Of a DNA stretch of 64,000 nt, positions 35,729 to 41,676 are shown piece by piece. The stretch is from CAZLDI01 sp964558415 (GTDB taxonomy: Bacteria; Chloroflexota; Dehalococcoidia; SM23-28-2; RBG-16-64-32). Both the position numbers and the translations under genes were made by a program. The stretch is from contig CAZLDI010000008.1 in assembly GCA_964558415.1 (NCBI GenBank), positions 67,134 through 131,133 on the forward strand, given 5' to 3'. How positions within the stretch are numbered: position 1 is the stretch's first letter; each line of letters opens with the position of its first letter. The notes beneath the pieces are model-generated. The model made no database searches, was not told the DNA's origin, and saw only the letters and a list, made by a program, of their open reading frames with translations.

Positions 35729-36097
35729 CTACGTCAGTTCCGGGAACTCTACCGCGAAGCGCTCCGAGACGGTGCGCTCGATGCCAGTGGTGACGCGGCG
35801 AAATCGCTCAACTACGTCGCGGCCCTGCGGCGTTAACTTCGTGTGGCCGCCGCCCGCGCCACCGCTGTGGGTCTCGACCAGGCGCACGCCCAGCTCCTGT
35901 TCCGCACCCCGCAGCTTGTACCAGGCGGTGCGGTACGGCACGTTCAGGCGCCCCGCCGCGGAGGCCAGCGACCCGCTATCTTCGATCGCCTCCAGCAGCG
36001 CGACTCGCCAGGTGGAGAGGGCGACGTTGCCGCGCCGCTCCAGCCAGATCTTGGCCCGCGGCTGGACAGCATCGCGGTGGCGGGTACCTGGGTTCAT
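35729..36097 (-). CDS. ModE-type winged-helix transcriptional regulator
   Basis: The 122-residue protein has only the N-terminal LysR-like winged helix of ModE: LLEAIEDSGSLASAAGRLNVPYRTAWYKL (helix-turn-helix) and GAGGGHTKLTPQGRDVVERF (wing and following helix). There is no C-terminal molybdate-binding (MOP) domain, so it may sense through dimerisation or bind oxyanion differently. It is ten bases upstream of tupA on the same strand and is likely its regulator. Confidence 0.88.
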   Translation of the reverse strand: MNPGTRHRDAVQPRAKIWLERRGNVALSTWRVALLEAIEDSGSLASAAGRLNVPYRTAWYKLRGAEQELGVRLVETHSGGAGGGHTKLTPQGRDVVERFRRVTTGIERTVSERFAVEFPELT

Positions 36098-36151
36098 AGC
36101 GTTATGCGAACGCTAGCATGACGCAAAGGGATGGTCAACAAGCTCTCTCAG

Positions 36152-36592
36152 TCACGACTCCGCACCCTCGATGTACTCGCGGTGCCCCTCGATATGCGGG
36201 TAGCCGTCCGCGTGCGCGATCTCTCTGAGGACGGCGTCCCAACGCTCCCGAGGTACAGCCTGAATTGCTGCGAAACGCCGCTCAAACGCTTGCTGCGCGC
36301 GGTCCCTCGCCTCCGCCAGTGTCAGGCGGGCGTCCGCGGCCTGCCAGCGGACGTTGATCTCGTCGTCTGGGCCTTCCGGCCGAGGCAGGTCGCGGCCCAC
36401 GAGACGTGCCTCCAGATCGTCGGTCGAATGGTTGATCCAGCGCGTGAAGTGGTTGTACACGTCCTTCGCCTCCCATGCCGGCGACTCGGGGTCATGCACC
36501 GCGCCGGAGGGCTGCGCGTCCAGAGCCGCGCATAGTGCGCCCCATTCCGCCCGGTCGCGGGCGAGCATGGCAGCGAGGGCCTCCGGTTCCAC
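36152..36592 (-). CDS. DinB-like / ClbS-type four-helix protein
   Basis: The 146-residue helical protein matches the DinB-like superfamily: AWEAKDVYNHFTRWINHS (a His-containing helix) and a C-terminal VLREIAHADGYPHIEGHREYI with further histidines, giving a possible three-His metal site. The family includes mycothiol- or bacillithiol-dependent enzymes and colibactin self-protection protein ClbS; the role here is unknown. The start is a GTG six bases after a perfect TATAAT, which implies a leaderless mRNA. Confidence 0.75.
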   Translation of the reverse strand: MEPEALAAMLARDRAEWGALCAALDAQPSGAVHDPESPAWEAKDVYNHFTRWINHSTDDLEARLVGRDLPRPEGPDDEINVRWQAADARLTLAEARDRAQQAFERRFAAIQAVPRERWDAVLREIAHADGYPHIEGHREYIEGAES

Positions 36593-36598
36593 GAGGCG

Positions 36599-36604
36599 AT
36601 TATA
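36599..36604 (-). promoter_or_regulatory. -10 box of the DinB-like gene, leaderless arrangement
   Basis: The minus strand reads TATAAT then CGCCTC and GTG (the start codon). The six-base gap places the transcript start at the start codon. No good -35 is visible. Confidence 0.5.
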
Positions 36605-36636
36605 GCCCTGTCACGGGACCGCGCCGCGCTACCTCA

Positions 36637-36668
36637 ACGAAAACAGGGGCCTCGAAAGGCCCCTGTTT
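36637..36668 (-). terminator. Rho-independent terminator of the zinc-ribbon gene
   Basis: A perfect 12-bp stem (AAACAGGGGCCT with AGGCCCCTGTTT, loop of four) is followed on the minus strand by TTTTCGTT. It lies 19 bases after the stop of the zinc-ribbon gene at 36687. Confidence 0.8.
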
Positions 36669-36686
36669 CCTGATCGCGACTATTGA

Positions 36687-37001
36687 CTAGTAGCGGTTGC
36701 TGCTGCGCGCCGGCTGCTTGCTGAAGCAGTCGCTGCAGTAGACCGGCCGGTCGCCGCGCGGCATGAACGGCACTTGCGTCTCTTTGCCGCACTGTGCGCA
36801 CGTCGCCGGGTGCATCTCACGACTCGAGCCGTAGCTGCCGCCGCCACCGCCGCCGCCTGCGCGCCGGTTGGCGCGACAGTCCGGGCAGCGCTTGGGCTCG
36901 TTGGAATAGCCCTTCTCGGCGTGGTACTGCTGGTCGTCCGCGGTGAACGTGAACGACTGGTTGCACTCCTGGCAGGTCAGTGTCCTGTCCTGGTAGCTCA
37001 T
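36687..37001 (-). CDS. Small double zinc-ribbon protein
   Basis: A 104-residue protein with two CxxC pairs in the N-terminal half (Cys10/13 and Cys39/42, the CxxC-x25-CxxC pattern of the zf-trcl family) and two more in the C-terminal half (Cys68/71 and Cys89/92, CxDCFSKQ end). A Gly-rich loop (residues 49-56) joins them. Such CxxC proteins are widespread in environmental Chloroflexota and are of unknown function, perhaps RNA- or DNA-binding. The terminator at 36637 closes the unit. Confidence 0.82.
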   Translation of the reverse strand: MSYQDRTLTCQECNQSFTFTADDQQYHAEKGYSNEPKRCPDCRANRRAGGGGGGGSYGSSREMHPATCAQCGKETQVPFMPRGDRPVYCSDCFSKQPARSSNRY

Positions 37002-37391
37002 GATGGCCTCCTTTCCTGAAGACTGGCAAAGGTCCGACCATCTGAGCGGGAAGCCCGGTGCGGGTGCCCGTGCGAGGGAAGAAACTGTTACCGGCGTTTA
37101 TTCTACCACACCACGCCGGCGTCCGTGCGATCCTGCGTCATTAGCCGACGGGTCAACTGTGGTACAGTAGAACCAGTGGCGAATGTTTAGGCCCCCGCAG
37201 GCTTTAGCCTAGCGACCGCGGCTCGTGGTGACCAAACCGAACCACCTCCGTGTAGAGAGGGTCACGCATGGGCTATCAGGCCAGAAATCTCAACTGTCGC
37301 AAATTGTCGGCAGTCTTTACCGTTCAGCAGTGAAGAACTGGGGCTGTGTGCTGAACCGGGCTATGACTTAGAGGCGCTAGAAGGAGCTTAG
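37002..37391 (+). other. Gene-free interval, probable structured leader of the His-rich gene
   Basis: No coding region is seen in these 390 bases. From 37160 on, hairpins follow one another on the plus strand: AGGC/GCCT around TTTA (near 37210), GTGGT/ACCAC (near 37230), CTGTCG/CGGCAG around CAAATTGT (near 37290), and an 8-bp GTTCAGCA/TGCTGAAC stem (37321-37356) just before the AGAAGGAG ribosome site. A TACAGT at about 37163 could be a -10 box. The series suggests a regulatory leader or small RNA. I match it to no known riboswitch. Confidence 0.45.
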
Positions 37392-37856
37392 ATGGAAACG
37401 TTGCCGTACACCATGAGCAGATGGACTACAGATGACCTGATCGGTGAGGTCGTGAGGCGCACCGCAACCGACGGACTGGCGCTCCGCTCCGTCGAAGGAG
37501 CAATCATACGCGCGCGGCTGGCCACAAGCGATCGTAGACTCGTAGAGTCCCAGGCGCCGCTTGAACTCGAATCGAAGTCAGACCCGGGAGTCGTGCGGGG
37601 AACGATCGAGATGCGCCTCGCAGAGGACGGCGCGGCAGTCGGGTTGATGGTGAGCGGCGGTCATGAGGTGGACGCAGCCACATCGGGCGCGCACGCTCAT
37701 GATCACACCCATCGCAGGCAGTCTTCGACGAAGTTCGCCGCGCACCTCCATCACCACCTTCATCCCGGCGAAGTGGGAGCCGACGCGCAGTTGAACGGCC
37801 ACACCCACGCCCGCCCCCGCGCAAGCCTACCGTGGGAGCGCCCTGATTCGGGCTAA
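37392..37856 (+). CDS. His-rich hypothetical protein
   Basis: A 154-residue protein of unknown family. Residues 1-95 look like a small alpha/beta domain (MSRWTTDDLIGEV, SDPGVVRGTIEMRL). The C-terminal third is histidine-rich (GAHAHDHTHRR, AAHLHHHLHPG, NGHTHAR), as in metal-storage or metallochaperone tails. The ATG follows AGAAGGAG at good spacing, which favours it over frames on the other strand. The long structured interval upstream may regulate it, possibly by metal; that is a guess. Confidence 0.6.
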   Translation: METLPYTMSRWTTDDLIGEVVRRTATDGLALRSVEGAIIRARLATSDRRLVESQAPLELESKSDPGVVRGTIEMRLAEDGAAVGLMVSGGHEVDAATSGAHAHDHTHRRQSSTKFAAHLHHHLHPGEVGADAQLNGHTHARPRASLPWERPDSG

Positions 37857-37911
37857 GTAGCCTCTAACGCCGACACCGCCTGCCGCCCGGAGACCTGGGG
37901 CAGGCGCGCCA

Positions 37912-38208
37912 CTAAACCGCGACCTCAGCCTCGATTTCAACTTCTCGCGTCTCGATCGTCAGGGGAAGCCCCTCCTCGGCGCGGTCTTGCAGGCATAGCT
38001 CGATCTCGCGGGCGATGATTTCCGGCGACTCCTCCGGCGGCGGCATCTGTTCCTCGTGGCGGACTTCCAGGCAAAGCAGGATCGCCTCGCGGATGTTGTC
38101 GAGCGCTTCCTCCAGCGAATCGCCCTGGGAGACGCAGCCGGGCACGGCGGGGCAGATTACGGAGTAGCCGCCCTCGGCCTCAGGCCCGAGTATGACCGTG
38201 AACTTCAT
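37912..38208 (-). CDS. hicB: HicB-family antitoxin, solitary
   Basis: A 98-residue HicB protein. The N-terminus MKFTVILGPEAEGGYSVICPAVPGCVSQGDSLEEALDNIREA is the partial RNase-H-like fold of HicB antitoxins, and the acidic C-terminus is extended. No HicA follows or precedes; the next HicAB unit is about 1 kb away on the other strand. It may be an orphan regulator or the remnant of a pair. The ATG at 38208 is used since upstream sequence in the frame does not fit the family. Confidence 0.85.
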   Translation of the reverse strand: MKFTVILGPEAEGGYSVICPAVPGCVSQGDSLEEALDNIREAILLCLEVRHEEQMPPPEESPEIIAREIELCLQDRAEEGLPLTIETREVEIEAEVAV

Positions 38209-38249
38209 GGCGTGGCCCCATAATATCACGCACGTGACGCCGACCCGCT

Positions 38250-38297
38250 TACCCTGAGCCGCTCCGTCGCGCAGCGAAGGAGCGAGTCGAAGGGCTA
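38250..38297. repeat. Intergenic CCTGAGC...GTCGAAGG repeat
   Basis: The segment reads ACCCTGAGC, then an imperfect palindrome (GCTCC.TCGC paired with GCGAAGGAGC), then GTCGAAGGG. It belongs to the CCTGAGC-N-GTCGAAGG class of intergenic repeats that is common in many bacteria including Chloroflexota. It reaches the stop codon of the enoyl-CoA hydratase gene. Confidence 0.6.
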
Positions 38298-39110
38298 CCC
38301 GCCCCCGCCCAGCTTGCGCGCCTGCGCCGCCCGCGCCGCCACGCTCTCCGCCGTCATCCACACCGCGACGCCGCTCGCCGCCTCTTCCGCCGTCTCCGCC
38401 TCGATGCGCGCCACCGCCTCGCCGACGAGCGCCAGCTTCGTGTGCGCATACGCCTCGCGGGGGTAAGCGCCCAGGCGAGCGGCGCGTTCCATCACCGCCG
38501 CCTCGAAGCCGTCCGCGGGCAGCGCCTCCGCCACGCCCAGCCGCGCAGCCTTGCTGACAGGGTAGAGCGCGGCCCCCAGCAGCACCTCGTTCGCCTGCTC
38601 GTGGCTCAGCCGCAGGCGGACGATCTCGAAGGCCGCGCGCGGGAACGACGCCCCGATCGCGACCTCGTTCAGCCCGATGCGCAGCTCCTTCGACTCGCTC
38701 GCCCCGCCTCCCGCGGCGAGCGGCTCAGGATGAGCGGGAGCCCTCGCGAAGCGGAAGTCGCAGGCGAGGGCGATGATCAGCCCCCCGGCGATGGCGTGCC
38801 CGCCGATCATCGCGACCGTGGGCTTCGGGAAGCCGAGCAGCTTGAGCATCGCAGCACGCAGGGCTGAGAAGGGGTCCGCCCCTCCGGCCGCGGCCTGGAA
38901 GTCGATGCCGCCGCGCAGGTCCAGCCCGCCGCTGAAGAAGCGCCCCGCCCCTGTGAGCACGACCGCCCGCACGCCGTCATCCTCCCGCGCGCCGTCCAGC
39001 GCCCCCGCCAGGTCGCCGAGCAGCTCGCCGTTGATGGCGTTAGCCGGCGGCCGGTCAAGCGTGAGGAGCCGGACGCCGTGCGGGTGGTCTGAGGGGTGGA
39101 TGGTGGTCAT
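38295..39110 (-). CDS. Enoyl-CoA hydratase/isomerase-family protein
   Basis: A crotonase-fold enzyme of 271 residues acting on acyl-CoA. The oxyanion-hole elements are GRFFSGGLDLRGG (about 57-69) and IGGHAIAGGLIIALACDFR (about 103-121). The usual catalytic Glu pair of hydratases at the second position is not evident, so it might be an isomerase or other crotonase. The ATG at 39110 is preferred over an in-frame one 17 codons upstream. It is a single gene. An insertion with PAHPEPLAAGGGASES is unlike most family members. Confidence 0.85.
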   Translation of the reverse strand: MTTIHPSDHPHGVRLLTLDRPPANAINGELLGDLAGALDGAREDDGVRAVVLTGAGRFFSGGLDLRGGIDFQAAAGGADPFSALRAAMLKLLGFPKPTVAMIGGHAIAGGLIIALACDFRFARAPAHPEPLAAGGGASESKELRIGLNEVAIGASFPRAAFEIVRLRLSHEQANEVLLGAALYPVSKAARLGVAEALPADGFEAAVMERAARLGAYPREAYAHTKLALVGEAVARIEAETAEEAASGVAVWMTAESVAARAAQARKLGGGG

Positions 39111-39169
39111 GGGTGGGAGTTTATCGCAACGAGCCTTACATTCCACTGTCCCACCGCTCACAGCCGGCC

Positions 39170-39199
39170 TTGCGATGAATGGATGATATCGTATATGAT
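39170..39199 (+). promoter_or_regulatory. Promoter of the hicA-hicB operon, apparently leaderless
   Basis: TTGCGA (39170-39175), 18 bases, TATGAT (39194-39199), then six bases to the ATG of hicA at 39206. This arrangement fixes that ATG as the start over an earlier in-frame ATG at 39179 that lies upstream of the likely transcript start. Confidence 0.6.
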
Positions 39200-39205
39200 A
39201 GCGCC

Positions 39206-39436
39206 ATGGACATCAAGCGGCGTATTGCTCGGTTGAGGGCGAGAGCCGCCAACGTCCACGCAAGGGAGTTACATGTGCTCGCTGAGGCAGCCGGCTGGAT
39301 CGCCAGAACTGGAGGGAGGCACATCACCTATTCGAAGGCCGGGCATATGCCATTGCCGATACCAACCCACGCGGGGACGCTTAAAGCGGGGACGGTTCGG
39401 AAAATTTTGGACCAAATAGCGGAAGACTACGAATGA
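39206..39436 (+). CDS. hicA: HicA-family mRNA interferase toxin
   Basis: HicA cleaves mRNA and is inhibited by HicB. The 76-residue product has the dsRBD-like fold with the catalytic histidine in TGGRHITYSKAGH (His39) and the basic LKAGTVRKILDQI helix; length is typical. The start follows a promoter at six bases. A HicB gene follows after 24 bases, so the toxin precedes the antitoxin, the usual order for hicAB. Confidence 0.88.
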   Translation: MDIKRRIARLRARAANVHARELHVLAEAAGWIARTGGRHITYSKAGHMPLPIPTHAGTLKAGTVRKILDQIAEDYE

Positions 39437-39460
39437 GTCGGACGAAAGAAAGGGGAGAAC

Positions 39461-40033
39461 ATGGAGCAGTCAGCGGATGAACTGATGAAGCGACCTTATG
39501 CTAGGGTGCTGGTACCCGACGAGACCGGCGGGTATGTCGCCGAAGTCTTGGAGTTGTCCGGTTGTGTCTCTGAAGGTGACACCCCTGACGAAGCGATCGA
39601 CAACCTCGACGACGCAATGCTGGGATGGCTGAAGGTTGCTATCGAGGATGGTACCCACATTCCGGAGCCGCTGGAGTCCGCCAACTACAACGGTCGCATC
39701 CTCCTCCGCGTCCCGCGCTGGGTGCACAGGCAGTGCGTTCGACTCGCAGAGGTGGATGGGGTGAGCCTGAACCAGTGGATCCTGGAAGCCATTGGTGAGC
39801 GCGTTGGCGCCCAGGGGTTCCTCGCTCGGCTTACAGAAAGAGTCCGACATTCGGGGGTCCTGGCAATTGAGGAGGAATGGCAGATGACTCGCGTCCAACG
39901 TGTCCGCTACCTGCATATCAGCGAATCGGAAGGGTCAGAGGGTGCAACGAACGCGATGCTGCAGCCACCTGGGTCGGACTACAGCAAGGTCACATCCCAA
40001 GTAGCGGAGAAGAAGGAGTCCTACAATGCCTGA
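39461..40033 (+). CDS. hicB: HicB-family antitoxin with extended C-terminus
   Basis: The 190-residue product has the HicB N-domain (RVLVPDETGGYVAEVLELSGC, DTPDEAIDNLDDAM), then an RHH-like DNA-binding segment LLRVPRWVHRQCVRLAEVDG.SLNQWILEAI, and about 60 extra residues (130-190) without known motif. It should neutralise the HicA above and autoregulate the operon. The ATG follows AGGGGAG. Its last eight bases overlap the next gene, so all are coupled. Confidence 0.87.
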   Translation: MEQSADELMKRPYARVLVPDETGGYVAEVLELSGCVSEGDTPDEAIDNLDDAMLGWLKVAIEDGTHIPEPLESANYNGRILLRVPRWVHRQCVRLAEVDGVSLNQWILEAIGERVGAQGFLARLTERVRHSGVLAIEEEWQMTRVQRVRYLHISESEGSEGATNAMLQPPGSDYSKVTSQVAEKKESYNA

Positions 40034-40265
40034 AGTAACCCAAGTAGAATACAAGCTCAAGGATCTTGCGGCACTCATGGTGCGTGATCAAGGGATCACA
40101 GAAGGCCACTGGATGGTGTTGGTTCGTTTTGCTCATACGGCAGCAACGATTGAAACTCCTGATGACGGCGTGGCGCCAGCAAGCATTAGCAGAGTGGTCG
40201 CAATAGGAATCGCCCGCGTTGACGCGCCGAATTCGCTCAGTACTGATGCCGCTAAGATGGGCTAG
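40026..40265 (+). CDS. Small protein of unknown function, third gene of the HicAB operon
   Basis: A 79-residue soluble protein I do not recognise. It starts at an ATG inside the last eight bases of hicB, with AGAAGGAG at ideal spacing. A short alternation of strands (YKLKDLAALMVR, HWMVLVRFAHTAA, SRVVAIGIARVD) suggests a small alpha/beta fold. Being coupled to hicB, it may modulate the toxin-antitoxin pair or serve the signal peptidase gene below. Confidence 0.6.
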   Translation: MPEVTQVEYKLKDLAALMVRDQGITEGHWMVLVRFAHTAATIETPDDGVAPASISRVVAIGIARVDAPNSLSTDAAKMG

Positions 40266-40277
40266 GAATCAGCCGTG

Positions 40278-40859
40278 ATGCTGCGGCGCCTATGTGGCGC
40301 AACACTTACGGCAGGTGTCGTCTTGATAGCCTGTACCGGGACGGGGCAGCGCGTTGTGGAGCGGTTCGAATTCCAGGGGGCCAGCATGGCGCCAACGATC
40401 GAACATGGAACGCCCATCGAAGTGTTGGACTACGGGCAGGAACAGCCACAGCGAAATGACGTCATCGCCTTTCTTGCGCCCACAAGTGTTAGTCGAATTT
40501 TCGTGAAGAGGATCATCGGGCTGCCGGGGGACACCATCGAAATAGACGAGGTGACGGGAAGGGTCAGCGTCAGCGGCATCGTTCTAGCCGAACCTTATCT
40601 TGCTTCGGAAGGAAAGACGGCCTGCGGTGAAGTGTGTGCGTGGACGATACCGGCACCTGAAAGGGTAATCTCGCTTAGCTACTCTCAAGAAAGGACACCG
40701 AGGGCGATCTTATTGGAATCGGAACTCGAAATGCGCGCCTGCGCTGAATCTGGGTGCTACTTTGTGATGGGCGACAACAGGCAGAATAGCAGTGACTCAC
40801 GTCAAGGATGGTTGGTACCTGCCGAGAACATTATCGGCTGGGTGGACGTGGGCGAATAG
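40278..40859 (+). CDS. lepB: Signal peptidase I-like protein
   Basis: A membrane-bound serine protease that removes signal peptides. In 193 residues: a hydrophobic N-terminus (about 5-19), box B FQGASMAPT with Ser37, box D FVKRIIGLPGDTIEI with Lys77, and box E MGDNRQNSSDSR. Serine and lysine dyad are intact. The ATG at 40278 is adjacent to a GTG at 40275; either could be used. It is 12 bases after the small gene above and so sits in the HicAB operon, an unusual place. The LIACT near the start resembles a lipobox. A housekeeping signal peptidase is presumably elsewhere. Confidence 0.85.
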   Translation: MLRRLCGATLTAGVVLIACTGTGQRVVERFEFQGASMAPTIEHGTPIEVLDYGQEQPQRNDVIAFLAPTSVSRIFVKRIIGLPGDTIEIDEVTGRVSVSGIVLAEPYLASEGKTACGEVCAWTIPAPERVISLSYSQERTPRAILLESELEMRACAESGCYFVMGDNRQNSSDSRQGWLVPAENIIGWVDVGE

Positions 40860-40914
40860 CGCACACGCCGAACCGAAGCACCTCTCCGGGGCTAATTCTC
40901 GCCCGCCATGCCCC

Positions 40915-41013
40915 CTACTCCCACTCGATCGTCCCCGGTGGCTTCGACGTGATGTCGTACACCACGCGGTTCACCCCCGGCACCTTGTTCGCGATCCGCT
41001 TCGCGATCCGCGC
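40915..41013 (-). pseudogene. guaA: Remnant of the 3' end of a second guaA gene
   Basis: The minus strand encodes the last 32 residues of GMP synthase plus a stop (end VYDITSKPPGTIEWE). Compared with the intact guaA end at 41677, 82 of 99 bases match; by translation only two residues differ (N/K and E/K), so nearly all changes are silent. Similarity stops sharply at 41013, beside the DUF2283 stop codon. It is therefore a fragment of a divergent guaA, not a recent copy of the local one. Confidence 0.85.
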
Positions 41014-41017
41014 GCCC

Positions 41018-41248
41018 TCAGCGGTTTCGCGCCTTCTGTCGTGATCGCTCGGCCGGTACCGACGCGCCTTCCGTGAGCCGCGCCCGCGCATCCAGGATCG
41101 TCAGCCCGACAATCCTTCCGTGGCTCGTTCGGACAATGAAATCGTCATCCGTCACGTCCGAATCGTCCGCGGCTTGAGGCTCACCGAGAGAGATGTACAG
41201 GACATCGCCCTCGGGGTCGTAATCTAGCCTGACGTTCTGAACAGTCAT
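41018..41248 (-). CDS. DUF2283 protein
   Basis: A 76-residue protein with the DUF2283 start (RLDYDPEGDVLYISLGEPQ), an acidic stretch and the GRIVGLTILDAR end; these small proteins are common beside toxin-antitoxin genes. The start is the ATG at 41248 (TGATG with the hicA stop), though a GTG three bases upstream gives the classical GTGA overlap. The last codon lies five bases from the guaA remnant. Confidence 0.85.
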   Translation of the reverse strand: MTVQNVRLDYDPEGDVLYISLGEPQAADDSDVTDDDFIVRTSHGRIVGLTILDARARLTEGASVPAERSRQKARNR

Positions 41249-41466
41249 CACAGGAGCTTCAGGTACTCCTCGCGACTGATTCGGGCTTGGGCGAGCAACT
41301 TCGAGACGATTCCGCGCCCGAGCTCCCGGTGTCGCGGCACCGATAGTCGGCGTCGAGATGGGTGCAGCAGTATCATGTGACTTCCCGTCATGTGGTCCAA
41401 TTCGTAGCCCGCCTTGCGCATCGCGCGTACGAATTCGTCTCCCGAGATCATCGGGAGACGGCTCAA
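41248..41466 (-). CDS. hicA: HicA-family mRNA interferase toxin
   Basis: A 72-residue HicA with the catalytic His30 in MTGSHMILLHP and LGRGIVSKLLAQARISREEYLKLL as the C-terminal helix; ISGDEFVRAMRKAGYE is the first helix. The start is a TTG overlapping the hicB stop by four bases (TTGA). Here the antitoxin comes first, the reverse of the 39 kb pair. Confidence 0.9.
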   Translation of the reverse strand: MSRLPMISGDEFVRAMRKAGYELDHMTGSHMILLHPSRRRLSVPRHRELGRGIVSKLLAQARISREEYLKLL

Positions 41467-41675
41467 GCGACCTTAACCTCTACGGACGCTACCTCGGCGC
41501 TGGGCAGCGGCTCGCCGTGCTTGCGCAGACTGGCGAGGTAGCCCTCGATCGCATCCTTGATGTTTGCCAGCGCCTCTTCGCGAGTCTTTCCCTGGCTCAA
41601 ACAACCGGGCAACGACGGGCACTCTGCGACGATGTAGCCGTCTTCGTCCGGTTCCAGGGTGACGAGGAACTGCAT
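41463..41675 (-). CDS. hicB: HicB-family antitoxin
   Basis: A minimal 70-residue HicB: MQFLVTLEPDEDGYIVAECPSLPGCLSQGKTREEALANIKDAI and a short tail LPSAEVASVEVKVA, with no DNA-binding domain. It starts one base after the guaA stop codon, so it is probably read from the guaA transcript. The tight packing of guaA-hicB-hicA-DUF2283 leaves no room for a separate promoter. Confidence 0.9.
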   Translation of the reverse strand: MQFLVTLEPDEDGYIVAECPSLPGCLSQGKTREEALANIKDAIEGYLASLRKHGEPLPSAEVASVEVKVA

Positions 41676-41676
41676 C

